The position numbers and the translations under genes are program-made. 64,000 nucleotides of DNA. It comes from Streptomyces cellostaticus. GTDB lineage: Bacteria; Actinomycetota; Actinomycetes; Streptomycetales; Streptomycetaceae. This document shows, piece after piece, positions 7,796-16,907 of the stretch (position 1 is its first letter; every line of letters starts with the position of its first letter). The notes under the pieces are model-generated. The model was not told the DNA's origin and made no database searches. It was given only the letters and a program-made list of their open reading frames with translations. Location of the stretch: assembly GCF_001513965.1 (NCBI RefSeq), contig NZ_KQ948030.1, positions 1-64,000 on the forward strand, given 5' to 3'.

Positions 7796-9001
7796 TCACG
7801 CCTCGCAGGCGGAGAGGTGTACGAAGCCGGCGCGGGCGGCCAGGAGGCCGAAGGCGGTCTCGGGGAGCAGCAGGACGAGCAGGAGCACGAGCGGGAACTT
7901 CCAGCCGCCGGTGGCGTCGTGCAGCACCCCGATGGCCAGCGGGCCGGCCCCGGCCGTCAGGTAGCCGACGGTCTGCGCCATGCCCGACAGGCGCGCCGCG
8001 ATCTGCGGGCTCGGCGAGCGCAGGCTCAGCAGCGCGAAGGCCAGCGGGAAGGCGCTTCCGGTGCCGAGTCCGAGAACGGCCACCCACAGCCAGCCCGCCC
8101 CGGGGGCGAGAAGGAGGCCGGCCAGTCCCACCGTCATGGCCACGACCACGCCGATGACCAGGGGCCGTTGGCCGGGCATCCGGGCGGCGGCCACGGGGAC
8201 GGCGAGGCCGAGGGGAACGCTGATGATCTGCAGGGCCGAGACCATCATCCCGGCTTCGGCCGGCGGGAAGCCGTTGTCGCGCATGATCGTGGGCAGCCAG
8301 GCCACCAGCACGTAGAACAGCAGGGACACGGTACCCAGGAAGGCCGCCACCGACCAGGCGAGCGGGGAGCGCAGCAGCGATCCGTGTGCGGCCTCCGGTG
8401 CGGACGGGAGCAGTTGGGGGCGTTCGTGCCGGCCGCGCCAGGCCGACGGCGCCCAGGTCAGCGCGGCGAGCAGGGCAGGGGCCGCCCACACCGCGAGGGC
8501 CGTGCGCCAGCCGGCGGCGGTGTCGAGGGGTACAGCCATGGCGGCGGCCAGGGCGCCGCTGGCCGACATCAGCATCATCGCCAGCCCCGTGAACACCCCT
8601 GTCCGGTCGGGGAAATGGCGTTTGACGGCCACCGGCATGAGGACGTTGCCGATGGCGATACCGGCTCCCGCCAGCACCGTGCCGGCGAACAGTGCGACCG
8701 GTGACGGCACCGACCGCAGCAGCACTCCCCCGGCGATCAGGGCGAGGCCGCCCGCCACCGCCGCCTCCAGGCCCACCCGGCGGGCCAGCGGCGGTGCGAG
8801 CCAGGCGAATCCGCCGAGGCACAGCACGGGCAGCGCGGTCAGCACGCTCACGTCGAGCCCGCTGAGCCCGGACACGGTGCGCAGATGGTCCAGCAGCGGC
8901 GACACCCCGGTGATCGCCGCGCGGAGATTCAGTGCCAGCAGCACCAGCCCGGCGACGGGCCACAGTGCGGACAGGCGTTTGATGGTGAGAGTGAAGTCCA
9001 T
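7796..9001 (-). CDS. CynX/NimT-family MFS transporter, 401 aa
   Basis: Twelve hydrophobic segments with the family start LNLRAAITGVSPLL and the mid-protein WLPTIMRDNGFPPAEAG loop typical of the CynX/NimT/YeaN branch (cyanate/2-nitroimidazole permease-like). No substrate can be assigned from the sequence. It ends 37 bp before CstR operator 5, and read-through into the sulfide operon is possible, but it has its own start region at 9001 and is not obviously sulfur-related. Confidence 0.82.
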   Translation of the reverse strand: MDFTLTIKRLSALWPVAGLVLLALNLRAAITGVSPLLDHLRTVSGLSGLDVSVLTALPVLCLGGFAWLAPPLARRVGLEAAVAGGLALIAGGVLLRSVPSPVALFAGTVLAGAGIAIGNVLMPVAVKRHFPDRTGVFTGLAMMLMSASGALAAAMAVPLDTAAGWRTALAVWAAPALLAALTWAPSAWRGRHERPQLLPSAPEAAHGSLLRSPLAWSVAAFLGTVSLLFYVLVAWLPTIMRDNGFPPAEAGMMVSALQIISVPLGLAVPVAAARMPGQRPLVIGVVVAMTVGLAGLLLAPGAGWLWVAVLGLGTGSAFPLAFALLSLRSPSPQIAARLSGMAQTVGYLTAGAGPLAIGVLHDATGGWKFPLVLLLVLLLPETAFGLLAARAGFVHLSACEA

Positions 9002-9094
9002 GGGTCCCCCCGTTGGTCACAAGACAACGGCTCCCTCCCGGGGCCGGCGGTTCGCGCCGGCCGTCGTGGAGGAAGCCGTGTCCGTTGTCCTGCC

Positions 9095-9124
9095 GGTGCG
9101 CCCGGCCCCCCAGCCGGGCGCACC
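9095..9124 (-). terminator. Hairpin terminator of the Tat-secreted protein gene
   Basis: Perfect 12-bp stem (9095-9106 with 9113-9124), 6-nt loop, directly after the stop codon at 9134 on the minus strand. Confidence 0.6.
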
Positions 9125-9133
9125 TCTTGACTG

Positions 9134-10282
9134 CTATGCGTTCAGCCGCGCAGTCGCGCGCTGTGCCGACTTCTTGTGGAAGGGGCAGGCCGCCTGGTCC
9201 GCGACACCGCCTGCGACGGCAGCGCCCGCGCCCGCGCCCAGCTGGTCCTCGATCTCCGTGGAGAGCAGGTCCTGCTTGCCCTTGAGCGCGTCCGCGATCT
9301 CCTGGTCCACCGGGAAGACCATCTCGGCCGCGATGTTGTCCTGCACGATGCGGGCGAGGTTGTCGAGCGCGATGAAGACCGGGTCGTCCGGAAGCTGGGC
9401 GGTGGACAGGTCGATCAGGTGGGTGCCGACCTGGTCCTGGTCCATGTGGTTCTTGATGATGATGCTGTTCTGGTTGAGCACGGACGTGGTCCAGATGGAC
9501 AGGACGACGACGTAGAGGCCCGGCCACGCCTTGTCCCCGACCTTCGCCTTCCAGCGGGTCATGATGTCCTTGACGCCCGCGATCTGCACCTTGGCCGCGT
9601 GGTACATGTTGGTGCGGATGTCGCCGTACACGCCGCCGGAGAAGTCCTCATAGGACTTCATGTCGAAGGAACGGCGCTTGGTGGCGTCGTCGATGAACTT
9701 CAGCGCACCGTCGAGGATGTGCGTGCTGGAGGCCTGGAGCTTCGCGGGGAGGTTCGCCGCCTCGAGTTTCTTCCGGGCGGTGGTGATGGTGGCGGCGAAG
9801 TCCTGGAGCGGCTGGACCCAGCCGTCCGTCTCGGGACCCTTGAACGCGACCATCTCCAGGTCGTGCGGGTCGATGTCGTCGGTGTGCTGCGCCGGCACCC
9901 GCTTGTTGAGATACGGCGCGAGGACGGAGAATATGCCCAGCGAAATATGGGCGATCGACTTCGCCAGCTCGAATATCTCGGAGACCGGCTGCTCGGAAAT
10001 CGTCTCGCCATGGTGGACCAGGAAGTACTTCCCGCCCTTGGCGTCGTTCTGGACGATGATGACCGGGCCCAGGTGTTTGATCAGTTCCGACTTGAGCGCG
10101 GCGTAGTTGCGCCGCATGTCGGCGTTGACCGCGCGGATCGCGTCGCGGGCCTGGCTCTGTGCCTGCGCCGGGTCCGCACCGGGCGGGCCGTCCGCCGCGA
10201 AGGACGCCTCGGTGGCGCTGCCGACCAGGGCTGCGGCACCGACCGCGGTGGCGCTGCCGATAAATGTTCTGCGTGTTGCCAC
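9134..10282 (-). CDS. Tat-exported protein of unknown function, 382 aa
   Basis: It starts at GTG 10282 after GAGGGGGAAAG. The N-terminus VATRRTFIGSATAVGAAAL is a twin-arginine signal, cleaved near SFAA. The mature part is rich in helix-forming residues, with no membrane segment and no enzyme motif I recognise; it ends with a CPFHKK peptide. It is preceded by an unusual 17-bp inverted repeat that includes its ribosome site (10286-10368). A hairpin at 10431-10471 separates it from the upstream isochorismatase gene, so it likely has its own promoter. Confidence 0.75.
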   Translation of the reverse strand: MATRRTFIGSATAVGAAALVGSATEASFAADGPPGADPAQAQSQARDAIRAVNADMRRNYAALKSELIKHLGPVIIVQNDAKGGKYFLVHHGETISEQPVSEIFELAKSIAHISLGIFSVLAPYLNKRVPAQHTDDIDPHDLEMVAFKGPETDGWVQPLQDFAATITTARKKLEAANLPAKLQASSTHILDGALKFIDDATKRRSFDMKSYEDFSGGVYGDIRTNMYHAAKVQIAGVKDIMTRWKAKVGDKAWPGLYVVVLSIWTTSVLNQNSIIIKNHMDQDQVGTHLIDLSTAQLPDDPVFIALDNLARIVQDNIAAEMVFPVDQEIADALKGKQDLLSTEIEDQLGAGAGAAVAGGVADQAACPFHKKSAQRATARLNA

Positions 10283-10285
10283 GTT

Positions 10286-10368
10286 CTTTCTTTCCCCCTC
10301 GGAAAGGTGCGCGGATCCCCATCCGCGCCCAACGGGCATGACGCTATCCCGCCGAGGGGGAAAGAAAG
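10286..10368 (-). promoter_or_regulatory. Leader inverted repeat overlapping the ribosome site
   Basis: The 17-bp sequence CCGAGGGGGAAAGAAAG at 10352-10368 (as seen on the plus strand) is the exact reverse complement of 10286-10302. In the minus-strand transcript one arm contains the Shine-Dalgarno of the Tat protein, so the leader could fold with a 49-nt loop and mask translation initiation. Confidence 0.5.
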
Positions 10369-10430
10369 TACCGTCCCAAGACACAGGGCTCACATCAATG
10401 GCCTGTGCGATCAGACTGCACGTAATTCCG

Positions 10431-10471
10431 GAATCCAGGATTCGGAAGATTCGATTCGGAATCCTGGATTC
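10431..10471 (-). terminator. Hairpin downstream of the isochorismatase gene
   Basis: Perfect 13-bp stem GAATCCAGGATTC (10431-10443) with GAATCCTGGATTC (10459-10471), 15-nt loop, about 45 bp beyond the minus-strand stop at 10516. Its low GC is unusual for this genome. Confidence 0.55.
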
Positions 10472-10515
10472 AAAAACCGGGGTTCGGAACAATGAATTCC
10501 GAGAGCGGCGCCGTG

Positions 10516-11106
10516 CTAGCTCAGCGCGGACACCGACGGGACGACCACCCCGTAGAGGTCCTCGATGGTGGCGAGCGCGCCGTGGTGGACCTGCTCGGCG
10601 CTCACCTCGGCCACCGCCGTGCGCAGCGGACGGGTCGCGGAGGCGTCGGCGACGACGGTGGGCCGGTTGCCGCGCAGGAACGCGCCCTGGGCGGTGAAGG
10701 CCACGCACATGTGGGTCATGAACCCGGCGATGACGACGTCCTTGCGGCCGGCGGCGTCGACGTGGTCGCCGAGGTCGGTGTCGAGGAACGCGTTGGGCAC
10801 CTGCTTGACGACGACCGTCTCACCGTCGACCGGGGCGACGCGGGGGTGGATCTGGCCGATCTCGGCCCGGATGTCGTACGGGGTGCCCTCGCCGCCGTCG
10901 TTGATGACGTGGATGACCTTCGCACCGGCGCTGCGGGCGCGGGCGAGGAGGCCGGCGGCGGCGTCCAGGGCGGGTTCCCACCCCTCCAGCTCCATCACGC
11001 CGCGGGTGTAGGTGTTCTGGTAGTCGATCAGGATCAGCGTCGCATCGGCCAGCGAGGCCGGGGTCTGGTCGAAGCCGTTGAGTTCACGAAGGGTTGTTGT
11101 AGTCAC
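10516..11106 (-). CDS. Isochorismatase-family cysteine hydrolase, 196 aa
   Basis: Catalytic triad residues are visible: Asp in LILIDYQNTY, Lys in VVVKQVPNAF and Cys in FMTHMCVAFTA. The length fits single-domain members (nicotinamidase, isochorismatase-like amidases). Known substrates vary, so none is assigned. The gene is divergent from a GlxA-type regulator whose start is 90 bp away, the usual arrangement for a regulator and its target. Confidence 0.85.
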   Translation of the reverse strand: MTTTTLRELNGFDQTPASLADATLILIDYQNTYTRGVMELEGWEPALDAAAGLLARARSAGAKVIHVINDGGEGTPYDIRAEIGQIHPRVAPVDGETVVVKQVPNAFLDTDLGDHVDAAGRKDVVIAGFMTHMCVAFTAQGAFLRGNRPTVVADASATRPLRTAVAEVSAEQVHHGALATIEDLYGVVVPSVSALS

Positions 11107-11195
11107 AGCTCCACGCTAGGAGCCGCCCGCCATGGCAACAATGTCATGTAACTTGCAGATCCGGACACCCACCGCTCACCGACCGGACGGAGCCC

Positions 11196-12185
11196 ATGGA
11201 CAGCATCAACCGGCTGATCGTCATCATGCTGTTCACCGGCGTCGACCTGCTCGATGTCACCGGTCCCCCCGAGGTGTTCGCCCTGCTGCGGCGGGAGACG
11301 GACGACGAGACGGGGTATCGGGTCGTCCTGGCCGCCGAGACCATGGACCCGGTCACCACCGCGGCCGGGGTGCGCGTCCTGCCCGACACCACCTTCGGGG
11401 AGGTGTCCGGGCGCGTCATCGACACCCTCCTGGTTCCCGGCTCGGTCGACGTGGACGACCAGCGGCGCGTGCACGCCCTCACCGATCCCGCCGTCGTCGG
11501 CCGGGTGAGGGAACTGGCCTGCCGGGCCCGGCGCGTCGCGTCCGTCTGCGTGGGCGCGCACCTCCTCGCCGCCGCAGGACTGCTGGACGGCAAGCGCGCC
11601 ACCACCCACTGGTCGACCGCACAGCAGCTCGCCGCCGACCATCCGGCCGTCGAGGTCGACGCCGACCCGATCTTCATCCGGGCCGGGGACGTGTGGACCG
11701 GGGCGGGCATCACCGCCTGTCTCGATCTCTCGCTCGCGCTGGTGGCCGAGGACTACGGCGAGGCCGTGGCACTGCGGGTGGCCCGGCAGCTGGTGATGTA
11801 CCTGAAACGGCCCAGCGGGCAGAGCCAGTTCAGCGTGCCCATCGAGCCGGTCTCGACCACGCGGCGCATGGCCGACCTGCGGCATCACATCACCCGGAAC
11901 CTCGCCGATCCCCTCACCATCACCGACCTCGCCGAGTGCGCCCACGTCAGCGAACGGCAGCTCACCCGGATCTTCAAGACCGAGCTCGGCATGACCCCCG
12001 CCGCCTACATCGAGTCCGCGCGGGTCGAAGTGGCCCGCAACCGGCTCGAAACCACGGACGACACCCTCGAAAGGGTGGCGTCCGCCTGCGGTTTCGGCAC
12101 CGTCGACACCCTCATCCGGGCGTTCCGGCGCCGACTGAACACGACGCCCACGGAGTACCGGAGCCGGTTCCGGCACTCGGGTTAG
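11196..12185 (+). CDS. GlxA-type AraC regulator with DJ-1/PfpI domain, 329 aa
   Basis: Residues 1-180 are a DJ-1/PfpI-like amidotransferase fold (MLFTGVDLLDVTGPPEVF, VASVCVGAHLLAAAGLLDG with the nucleophile-elbow Cys). Residues 220-325 carry two helix-turn-helix motifs of the AraC class (LTITDLAECAHVSERQLTRI and ERVASACGFGTVDTLIRAF). It probably senses a small metabolite and controls the divergent isochorismatase gene. Confidence 0.88.
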   Translation: MDSINRLIVIMLFTGVDLLDVTGPPEVFALLRRETDDETGYRVVLAAETMDPVTTAAGVRVLPDTTFGEVSGRVIDTLLVPGSVDVDDQRRVHALTDPAVVGRVRELACRARRVASVCVGAHLLAAAGLLDGKRATTHWSTAQQLAADHPAVEVDADPIFIRAGDVWTGAGITACLDLSLALVAEDYGEAVALRVARQLVMYLKRPSGQSQFSVPIEPVSTTRRMADLRHHITRNLADPLTITDLAECAHVSERQLTRIFKTELGMTPAAYIESARVEVARNRLETTDDTLERVASACGFGTVDTLIRAFRRRLNTTPTEYRSRFRHSG

Positions 12186-12242
12186 GACCCGGACCGTCAA
12201 CGGGGCGGGGCGGCCGGGGTGACGGTCCGGGCCGAGGTGATG

Positions 12243-12794
12243 TCAGTCGCAGGCCGTGGACGACCTCTGCCGGTCGATGATCGCAACCCCGTCGGACCAC
12301 ATGATGGCGGTGACCGGCGCGCAGATGACGGCCAGGGGGTCGCGGTTCTCGATCTTCACGGGGCCCGCGTAGTCCTTGAAGGTGCCCTCGTCGGTCTTGC
12401 ACCCCAAGGCCGTCAGGCCGGCACAGAGCTTCAGCTTCATGTGCTTGGCGGTCCCGAGGTTGTTGTCGAACAGGGAACAGACTCCGTGTACCCCGCCCAC
12501 GTACTTGGTGTAGGTGAACAGGGTGCCGAAGCGGCGGGAGTCGGGGAGCTGCTCTGCGTTGTCCAGCTTGTAGCCACTCCCGCAGAGCGTCGCCGCTGCG
12601 CTGACGGCAGTGGGGTTGGCCGCGGCGAGCGCACGGGTCTGCGCGTTCCGAGCGGCCTTCGGCGACAGCTGAACACTGGTACCCGCGATGTGCTGTCCGC
12701 TCGCGGGAGCGTTCTGGGCGATGGCCTGCGGGGCGGCCAGGGCCGTGGCGGCGAGCGCCGCGCCGACGGCAGCCATACGTGTGAGAGTGCGCAT
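12243..12794 (-). CDS. Secreted protein of unknown function, 183 aa
   Basis: Start ATG 12794 gives a classical signal peptide (MRTLTRMAAVGAALAATALA, cleavage after AIA). The mature protein has four or more Cys (TLCGSGY, GVCSLFD, KLCAGLTALGCK, AVICAPV), suggesting disulfide bonds in an extracellular beta-rich fold. I do not recognise the family. It is convergent with the GlxA-type gene. Confidence 0.72.
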   Translation of the reverse strand: MRTLTRMAAVGAALAATALAAPQAIAQNAPASGQHIAGTSVQLSPKAARNAQTRALAAANPTAVSAAATLCGSGYKLDNAEQLPDSRRFGTLFTYTKYVGGVHGVCSLFDNNLGTAKHMKLKLCAGLTALGCKTDEGTFKDYAGPVKIENRDPLAVICAPVTAIMWSDGVAIIDRQRSSTACD

Positions 12795-13786
12795 GGAAGT
12801 GTTCTTCCCTTCGGGACGTGCCCTGGCCGAGGTGGTGCCAGGACGTCCGGTGTCCGTGGGTGAGTTGAGTTGAGATGGAACGAGCACGAGCCCCAACGGA
12901 AAGGCCGGCGCCGTGTCCGTGCGCAGGCGCGCGACCAGGCTGCCTCTGGCGGGCAGGCCGGCGCGATCGGCTTGGGAACACGGGAACGGGGGCGCTTGCC
13001 CCTCGGTTCAGAAGGGCCGCGTCGAGCGGCGCGTGATGTCCAGCTCCCGTCCGGCATCGGCACATGGCTGGTTCTGCGGCGTGGCGATGCGCCCCATGAC
13101 GTTTCCCCCGTCGTTGATCAGCGCGCGTTTCGGCAGGTTGGTCAGGCTGCCCCTACGCGGCGGCAACGATAGGCCGAGACCACTCCTGGGCGTCAAGGAG
13201 GTTTGCAGGTGGCTTGATTACGCCTGGGCGGCACCATGGCACCGGAATGTGAGATTCCGCGGATGTTACGGCACTTGTGTGTGGGATTGGTGTGCACGAC
13301 GGACGACATCCGAGGCCCCGTCGATAGTTCAACGTTGGCCGATTTTCGCCTCCGCCGACCCTGGAGTGGCCTCCATCCGGTCCGGCGGCCGCTCCACGCC
13401 CGGTCGCCGGCCCACACCCTCGGCCGACACGCCGAATTTCAGCCATTGCCGATCTTGGCGGAGGGCCCCCATCTCCTTCCGCTTCAGAGCTGGTTCACAT
13501 GCTCTGCCGGGTGATCTCGCCAACCATCGGGATTCCGATCAGGTTCCGCTTGCCAGGGCAACTTTGCGCCACCAGCAGACTTACCTCTTGCTGTGGCTGT
13601 TTCTGGTGTGTCTAAAGTGACGGGCCGCCCCACCCTGCGCATCGGACCAGACCTGTCCCGCCGGGGCGTCGACCATCCACGGGGAACATCCATCCGCAGT
13701 GCTGCGCGTGATCGGACACACCCTGCCTGCGAAGAGGATGAACCGGGGGTGCGCCACGCCCCCGGACACACCATTAAGGAACGCTC
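12795..13786. other. Gene-poor intergenic stretch
   Basis: About 1 kb without a convincing gene. Open frames exist on both strands but lack coding bias, ribosome sites and recognisable motifs. The part around 13190-13620 is less GC-rich than its surroundings, as expected of upstream regulatory DNA for the secreted-protein gene at 13787. Confidence 0.5.
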
Positions 13787-14308
13787 ATGCGTAGAACGCT
13801 GACCGCTGTCGGACTCACCTCGACCGCCGTCGCCCTTGGCGTACTGCTGGCCGGCCCGGCCGCTGCCGCCTCCACGACGACGCAGTTCGACGTCACCTTC
13901 CCCGGCAAGAAGCCGACGACGGAGTACTACGGCGAAAACAGTGGGACGCTGAAGGACGGGAACATGACCGCGAAGTCGGTGATGTCCTGGCAGATCCTCG
14001 ACGACCAGGTCATCGACAACTCCAAGCGGTTCACCAGCTTCAAGATCACGACACGGCTGGAAGAGCGCCTCACCAAGACCACCGAGGACCATGTCGTCAC
14101 CAGCAAGACCTGTGACCTGACCAAGCTGGTCAACGACAACTACACGTGGTTCCAGAACGAGCCCGTGAACACCTGCGCGGCTCCGTCCGCCGTCTATGAC
14201 GGTGAGGTGTACTGGTCGGCCGACGCCACGATCGTCTACGACATCGAGGGAGACGGACGCGGGCCCATCACGCAGCAGCTGACGGGTTCTCCCCTGGTCC
14301 ACGGCTAG
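13787..14308 (+). CDS. Secreted protein of unknown function, 173 aa
   Basis: ATG 13787 follows AAGGA. A signal peptide MRRTLTAVGLTSTAVALG with cleavage after AAA leads to a mature domain rich in Thr, Asp and beta-strand patterns, with two cysteines (SKTCDLT, NTCAAPS) and no catalytic motif. No family recognised. It stands alone, facing the convergent dasD terminator. Confidence 0.75.
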   Translation: MRRTLTAVGLTSTAVALGVLLAGPAAAASTTTQFDVTFPGKKPTTEYYGENSGTLKDGNMTAKSVMSWQILDDQVIDNSKRFTSFKITTRLEERLTKTTEDHVVTSKTCDLTKLVNDNYTWFQNEPVNTCAAPSAVYDGEVYWSADATIVYDIEGDGRGPITQQLTGSPLVHG

Positions 14309-14496
14309 AGCCCCAGAGGGACGGCACCAAGGCGCCCGCCCGCCTCACCGGTCATGCCGGCGGTGGCGGCGGGCGAGTCGTGCCTGATCCGGGCACGGGA
14401 GCCACACGCGGTTCGGTCCGAGGGAGGCCCGCGACCCGGCCGGCACAGCCTCGGCCCTCAACTGCACGTGATGTGCCGCCCGTTGGGCCAATGAAA

Positions 14497-14537
14497 CGGC
14501 CGGCACCGGGCCTCGCTGAGACGTTCGGTGCCGGCCG
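14497..14537 (-). terminator. Terminator of the das operon
   Basis: Perfect 12-bp stem CGGCCGGCACCG (14497-14508) with CGGTGCCGGCCG (14526-14537), 17-nt loop, 20 bp past the minus-strand stop of dasD. Confidence 0.6.
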
Positions 14538-14556
14538 CAGTGGTGGGACGGGCGGT

Positions 14557-16080
14557 TCAGCCCGCGACGACGGCCTCCGCCGCCGCCACGCCGCAGACGC
14601 GGGCGGCGCCGTGGGTGGCAATGTGCAGGGCGCCGCGCGGCGGGGCCTGCGGTACGCCCATCTCGACCACGACGGTGTCCGGGCGGGCAGCGAGCAGCGC
14701 GTCGAGGGCGGTGCCCATCCAGGCGTGCCGGTGCTCGTCGCGGACCACGGCGACGACCCGGCGGCCGCCCGCCGCCGCGAGGGCCTCGCGGCCCGCGTCG
14801 GGCCCGCTGAAGGAGCCTTCCGTGCTGCCCGGCAGCAGCCGCCGCAGCTCGGCGGCCACGCCCCAGGGGGTCTCGTCGCCGACGGCGATGTTCGGGGCCG
14901 GGTGGAACCGGGCGACGTAGACCGGTTCCGTGACTGGTGCGGCGGAGCCGGCGCGGGTCACGGTCAGGGCGCGGCGGGCCGCGAGGAGGCCGATCTGCGG
15001 TTGGGGGACGACGGATTCGGCGCCCTTCTTGGTCTCGGCCGTCCACCGCGCCAGCTCCCGCACCCGGGCGGCTGCGTCGGCCAGGCGTTCCTCGGGCAGT
15101 TCGCCGGAGCGTACGGCGGCCACGAGCGCGTCGCGCAGGTTGAGCACGGTGGCCTCGTCGCACAGGCCGCCGCCGACGCAGATCGCGTCCGCGCCCGCCG
15201 CTATCGCGAGGACCACGCCGTGCTCCAGGCCGTACGTGCCGGAGATGGCGCGCATCTCCATGCCGTCCGTGACGATCAGGCCCTGGTAGCCGAGTTCGTC
15301 GCGCAGCAGCTCGGTGAGGATGCGGCGGGAGAGGGTGCCGGGGCGGTCCGGGTCGAGGGCGGGGACGAGGATGTGCGCGCTCATGACGGCCCGGGTGCCG
15401 GCCGCGATGGCGGCGCGGAAGGGCGGCAGTTCGCGCTCGTACAGCGTGTCCGCGTCCACGTCGATGCGCGGGAGGGCGTGGTGGGAGTCGACGTTGGTGT
15501 CGCCGTGCCCGGGGAAGTGCTTGGTGCAGGCGGCGACGCCGGTGGACTGCAGCCCCTCGACCCAGGCGGCGGTGTGCCGGGCGACCAGCGCGGTGTCCGC
15601 GCCGAAGGCACGCACGCCGATGACGGGGTTGTCGGGGTCGGCGTTGACGTCGGCGGACGGCGCCCAGTCGAAGGTGACGCCGCAGGCAGCCAGACGGCGG
15701 CCCAGCTCACGGGCCACGCCCCGGGTGAGGCCGGGGTCGTCGACGGCGCCGAGGGCATGGCTGCCGGGCAAGGAGGAGCCGGTGCGCACGTCCAGGCGGG
15801 TGACGTCGCCGCTCTCCTCGTCGATGGCCACCAGCAGGTCGTCCCGCTCGGCGCGCAGCTCGGCGGTCAGCGCGGTGACCTGCTCCTCGGTGACGACGTT
15901 GCGGCCGAACAGGGCGACGGAGGCCAGCCCTTCGCCGAGGCGGCGGCGCACCCAGTCCGGGGCGGTGGTGCCGTCGAACCCCGGTTGCAGCACCGCGAGG
16001 GCGTCGCGGGTGAGGGTGTCGCCCGCGGCGGAGCCGCTGTCGGATGCAGTCGTGGCGAGCGTTGTCATCGGCGTTGTCAT
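14557..16080 (-). CDS. dasD: Glycoside hydrolase family 3 beta-N-acetylglucosaminidase, DasD-like, 507 aa
   Basis: GH3 signature KHFPGHGDTNVDSHHALP with the His-Asp pair used by NagZ-type enzymes, and the nucleophile region VTDGMEMRAISG. No signal peptide, so it acts in the cytosol on imported chito-oligosaccharides, releasing GlcNAc. The ATG at 16080 overlaps the dasC stop (ATGA), so translation is coupled. The order A-B-C-D with a divergent GntR regulator matches the dasRABCD locus of streptomycetes. Confidence 0.88.
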   Translation of the reverse strand: MTTPMTTLATTASDSGSAAGDTLTRDALAVLQPGFDGTTAPDWVRRRLGEGLASVALFGRNVVTEEQVTALTAELRAERDDLLVAIDEESGDVTRLDVRTGSSLPGSHALGAVDDPGLTRGVARELGRRLAACGVTFDWAPSADVNADPDNPVIGVRAFGADTALVARHTAAWVEGLQSTGVAACTKHFPGHGDTNVDSHHALPRIDVDADTLYERELPPFRAAIAAGTRAVMSAHILVPALDPDRPGTLSRRILTELLRDELGYQGLIVTDGMEMRAISGTYGLEHGVVLAIAAGADAICVGGGLCDEATVLNLRDALVAAVRSGELPEERLADAAARVRELARWTAETKKGAESVVPQPQIGLLAARRALTVTRAGSAAPVTEPVYVARFHPAPNIAVGDETPWGVAAELRRLLPGSTEGSFSGPDAGREALAAAGGRRVVAVVRDEHRHAWMGTALDALLAARPDTVVVEMGVPQAPPRGALHIATHGAARVCGVAAAEAVVAG

Positions 16081-16907
16081 CCCTTCACGGCGCCGTCGGT
16101 CAGACCGCTGACTGCCTTGCGTTGCAGGAAGATGAACAGGATCAGGATGGGCAGCGCGAACAGGGACGAGGCGGCCATCGTGGCGCCCCAGTCGTCGCCG
16201 AAGGCGGTCTGGAACTGCGACAGCCACAGCGGCAGGGTCTGCTTCTCGATGTCCTTGTTGAGGATCAGGACGAGCGGGAACTCGTTCCAGGCGGTGATGA
16301 AGCCGAACAGCGAGGTGGCCATCAGACCGGGCGCCAGCAGCGGGAAGATGACCTTGACGAAGGCCTGGGTCCGGGTGCAGCCGTCGACCATCGCGGACTC
16401 CTCGAGATCCTTCGGCACAGCAGATACGTATCCGCGCAGCGTCAGGATGGTCAGGGGCAGCACCATGATCGCGTAGAAGACGGTGAGCGGGACCAGGCTG
16501 TCGAGCATGTCGTTGTCGCGGACCAGCATGTAGATGGCGATGACCATGACCTCCCAGGGCGCCATCTGCGCCAGCATGAAGGTCACGATGAAGCCGCGCC
16601 GGCCCCTGAACCGCATCCGGGCGAGCGCGAAGGCGGCGAACAGGGCGATGACGAGCGACAGGAGCACCGCGCTGACCGTGACGGTGACGGAGTTGGCCAC
16701 CAGGGTCCAGAAGTGGTCGGCGTCCACGGCCTTCTTGAAGTGGCCGAAGGTGACGTCGGTCGGGAACCACACCGGGTTCTCGGAGATGATGTCGCCGGTC
16801 GGCTTGAAGGCCGTGGCGAACATCCAGTAGACGGGGAACGCGAAGCCCGCGAAGAGGATGAGGGCGGTCGCGTTAGGCCAGATACGGCCGATGACGGAGC
16901 GCTTCAC
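16077..16907 (-). CDS. dasC: Sugar ABC transporter permease, DasC-like, 276 aa
   Basis: Six hydrophobic helices and the MalG-type EAA loop (AVPKDLEESAMVDGCTRTQAF) that contacts the ATPase. GTG 16907 overlaps the dasB stop. Forms the membrane channel with DasB. No ATPase gene is present; in Streptomyces the shared MsiK ATPase normally serves such systems. Confidence 0.9.
   Translation of the reverse strand: MKRSVIGRIWPNATALILFAGFAFPVYWMFATAFKPTGDIISENPVWFPTDVTFGHFKKAVDADHFWTLVANSVTVTVSAVLLSLVIALFAAFALARMRFRGRRGFIVTFMLAQMAPWEVMVIAIYMLVRDNDMLDSLVPLTVFYAIMVLPLTILTLRGYVSAVPKDLEESAMVDGCTRTQAFVKVIFPLLAPGLMATSLFGFITAWNEFPLVLILNKDIEKQTLPLWLSQFQTAFGDDWGATMAASSLFALPILILFIFLQRKAVSGLTDGAVKG

Noticed and set aside
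12913..13620. 235-codon plus-strand open frame in the gene-poor stretch
   Set aside because: No ribosome site, signal, domain or codon-position bias. The composition changes along its length.
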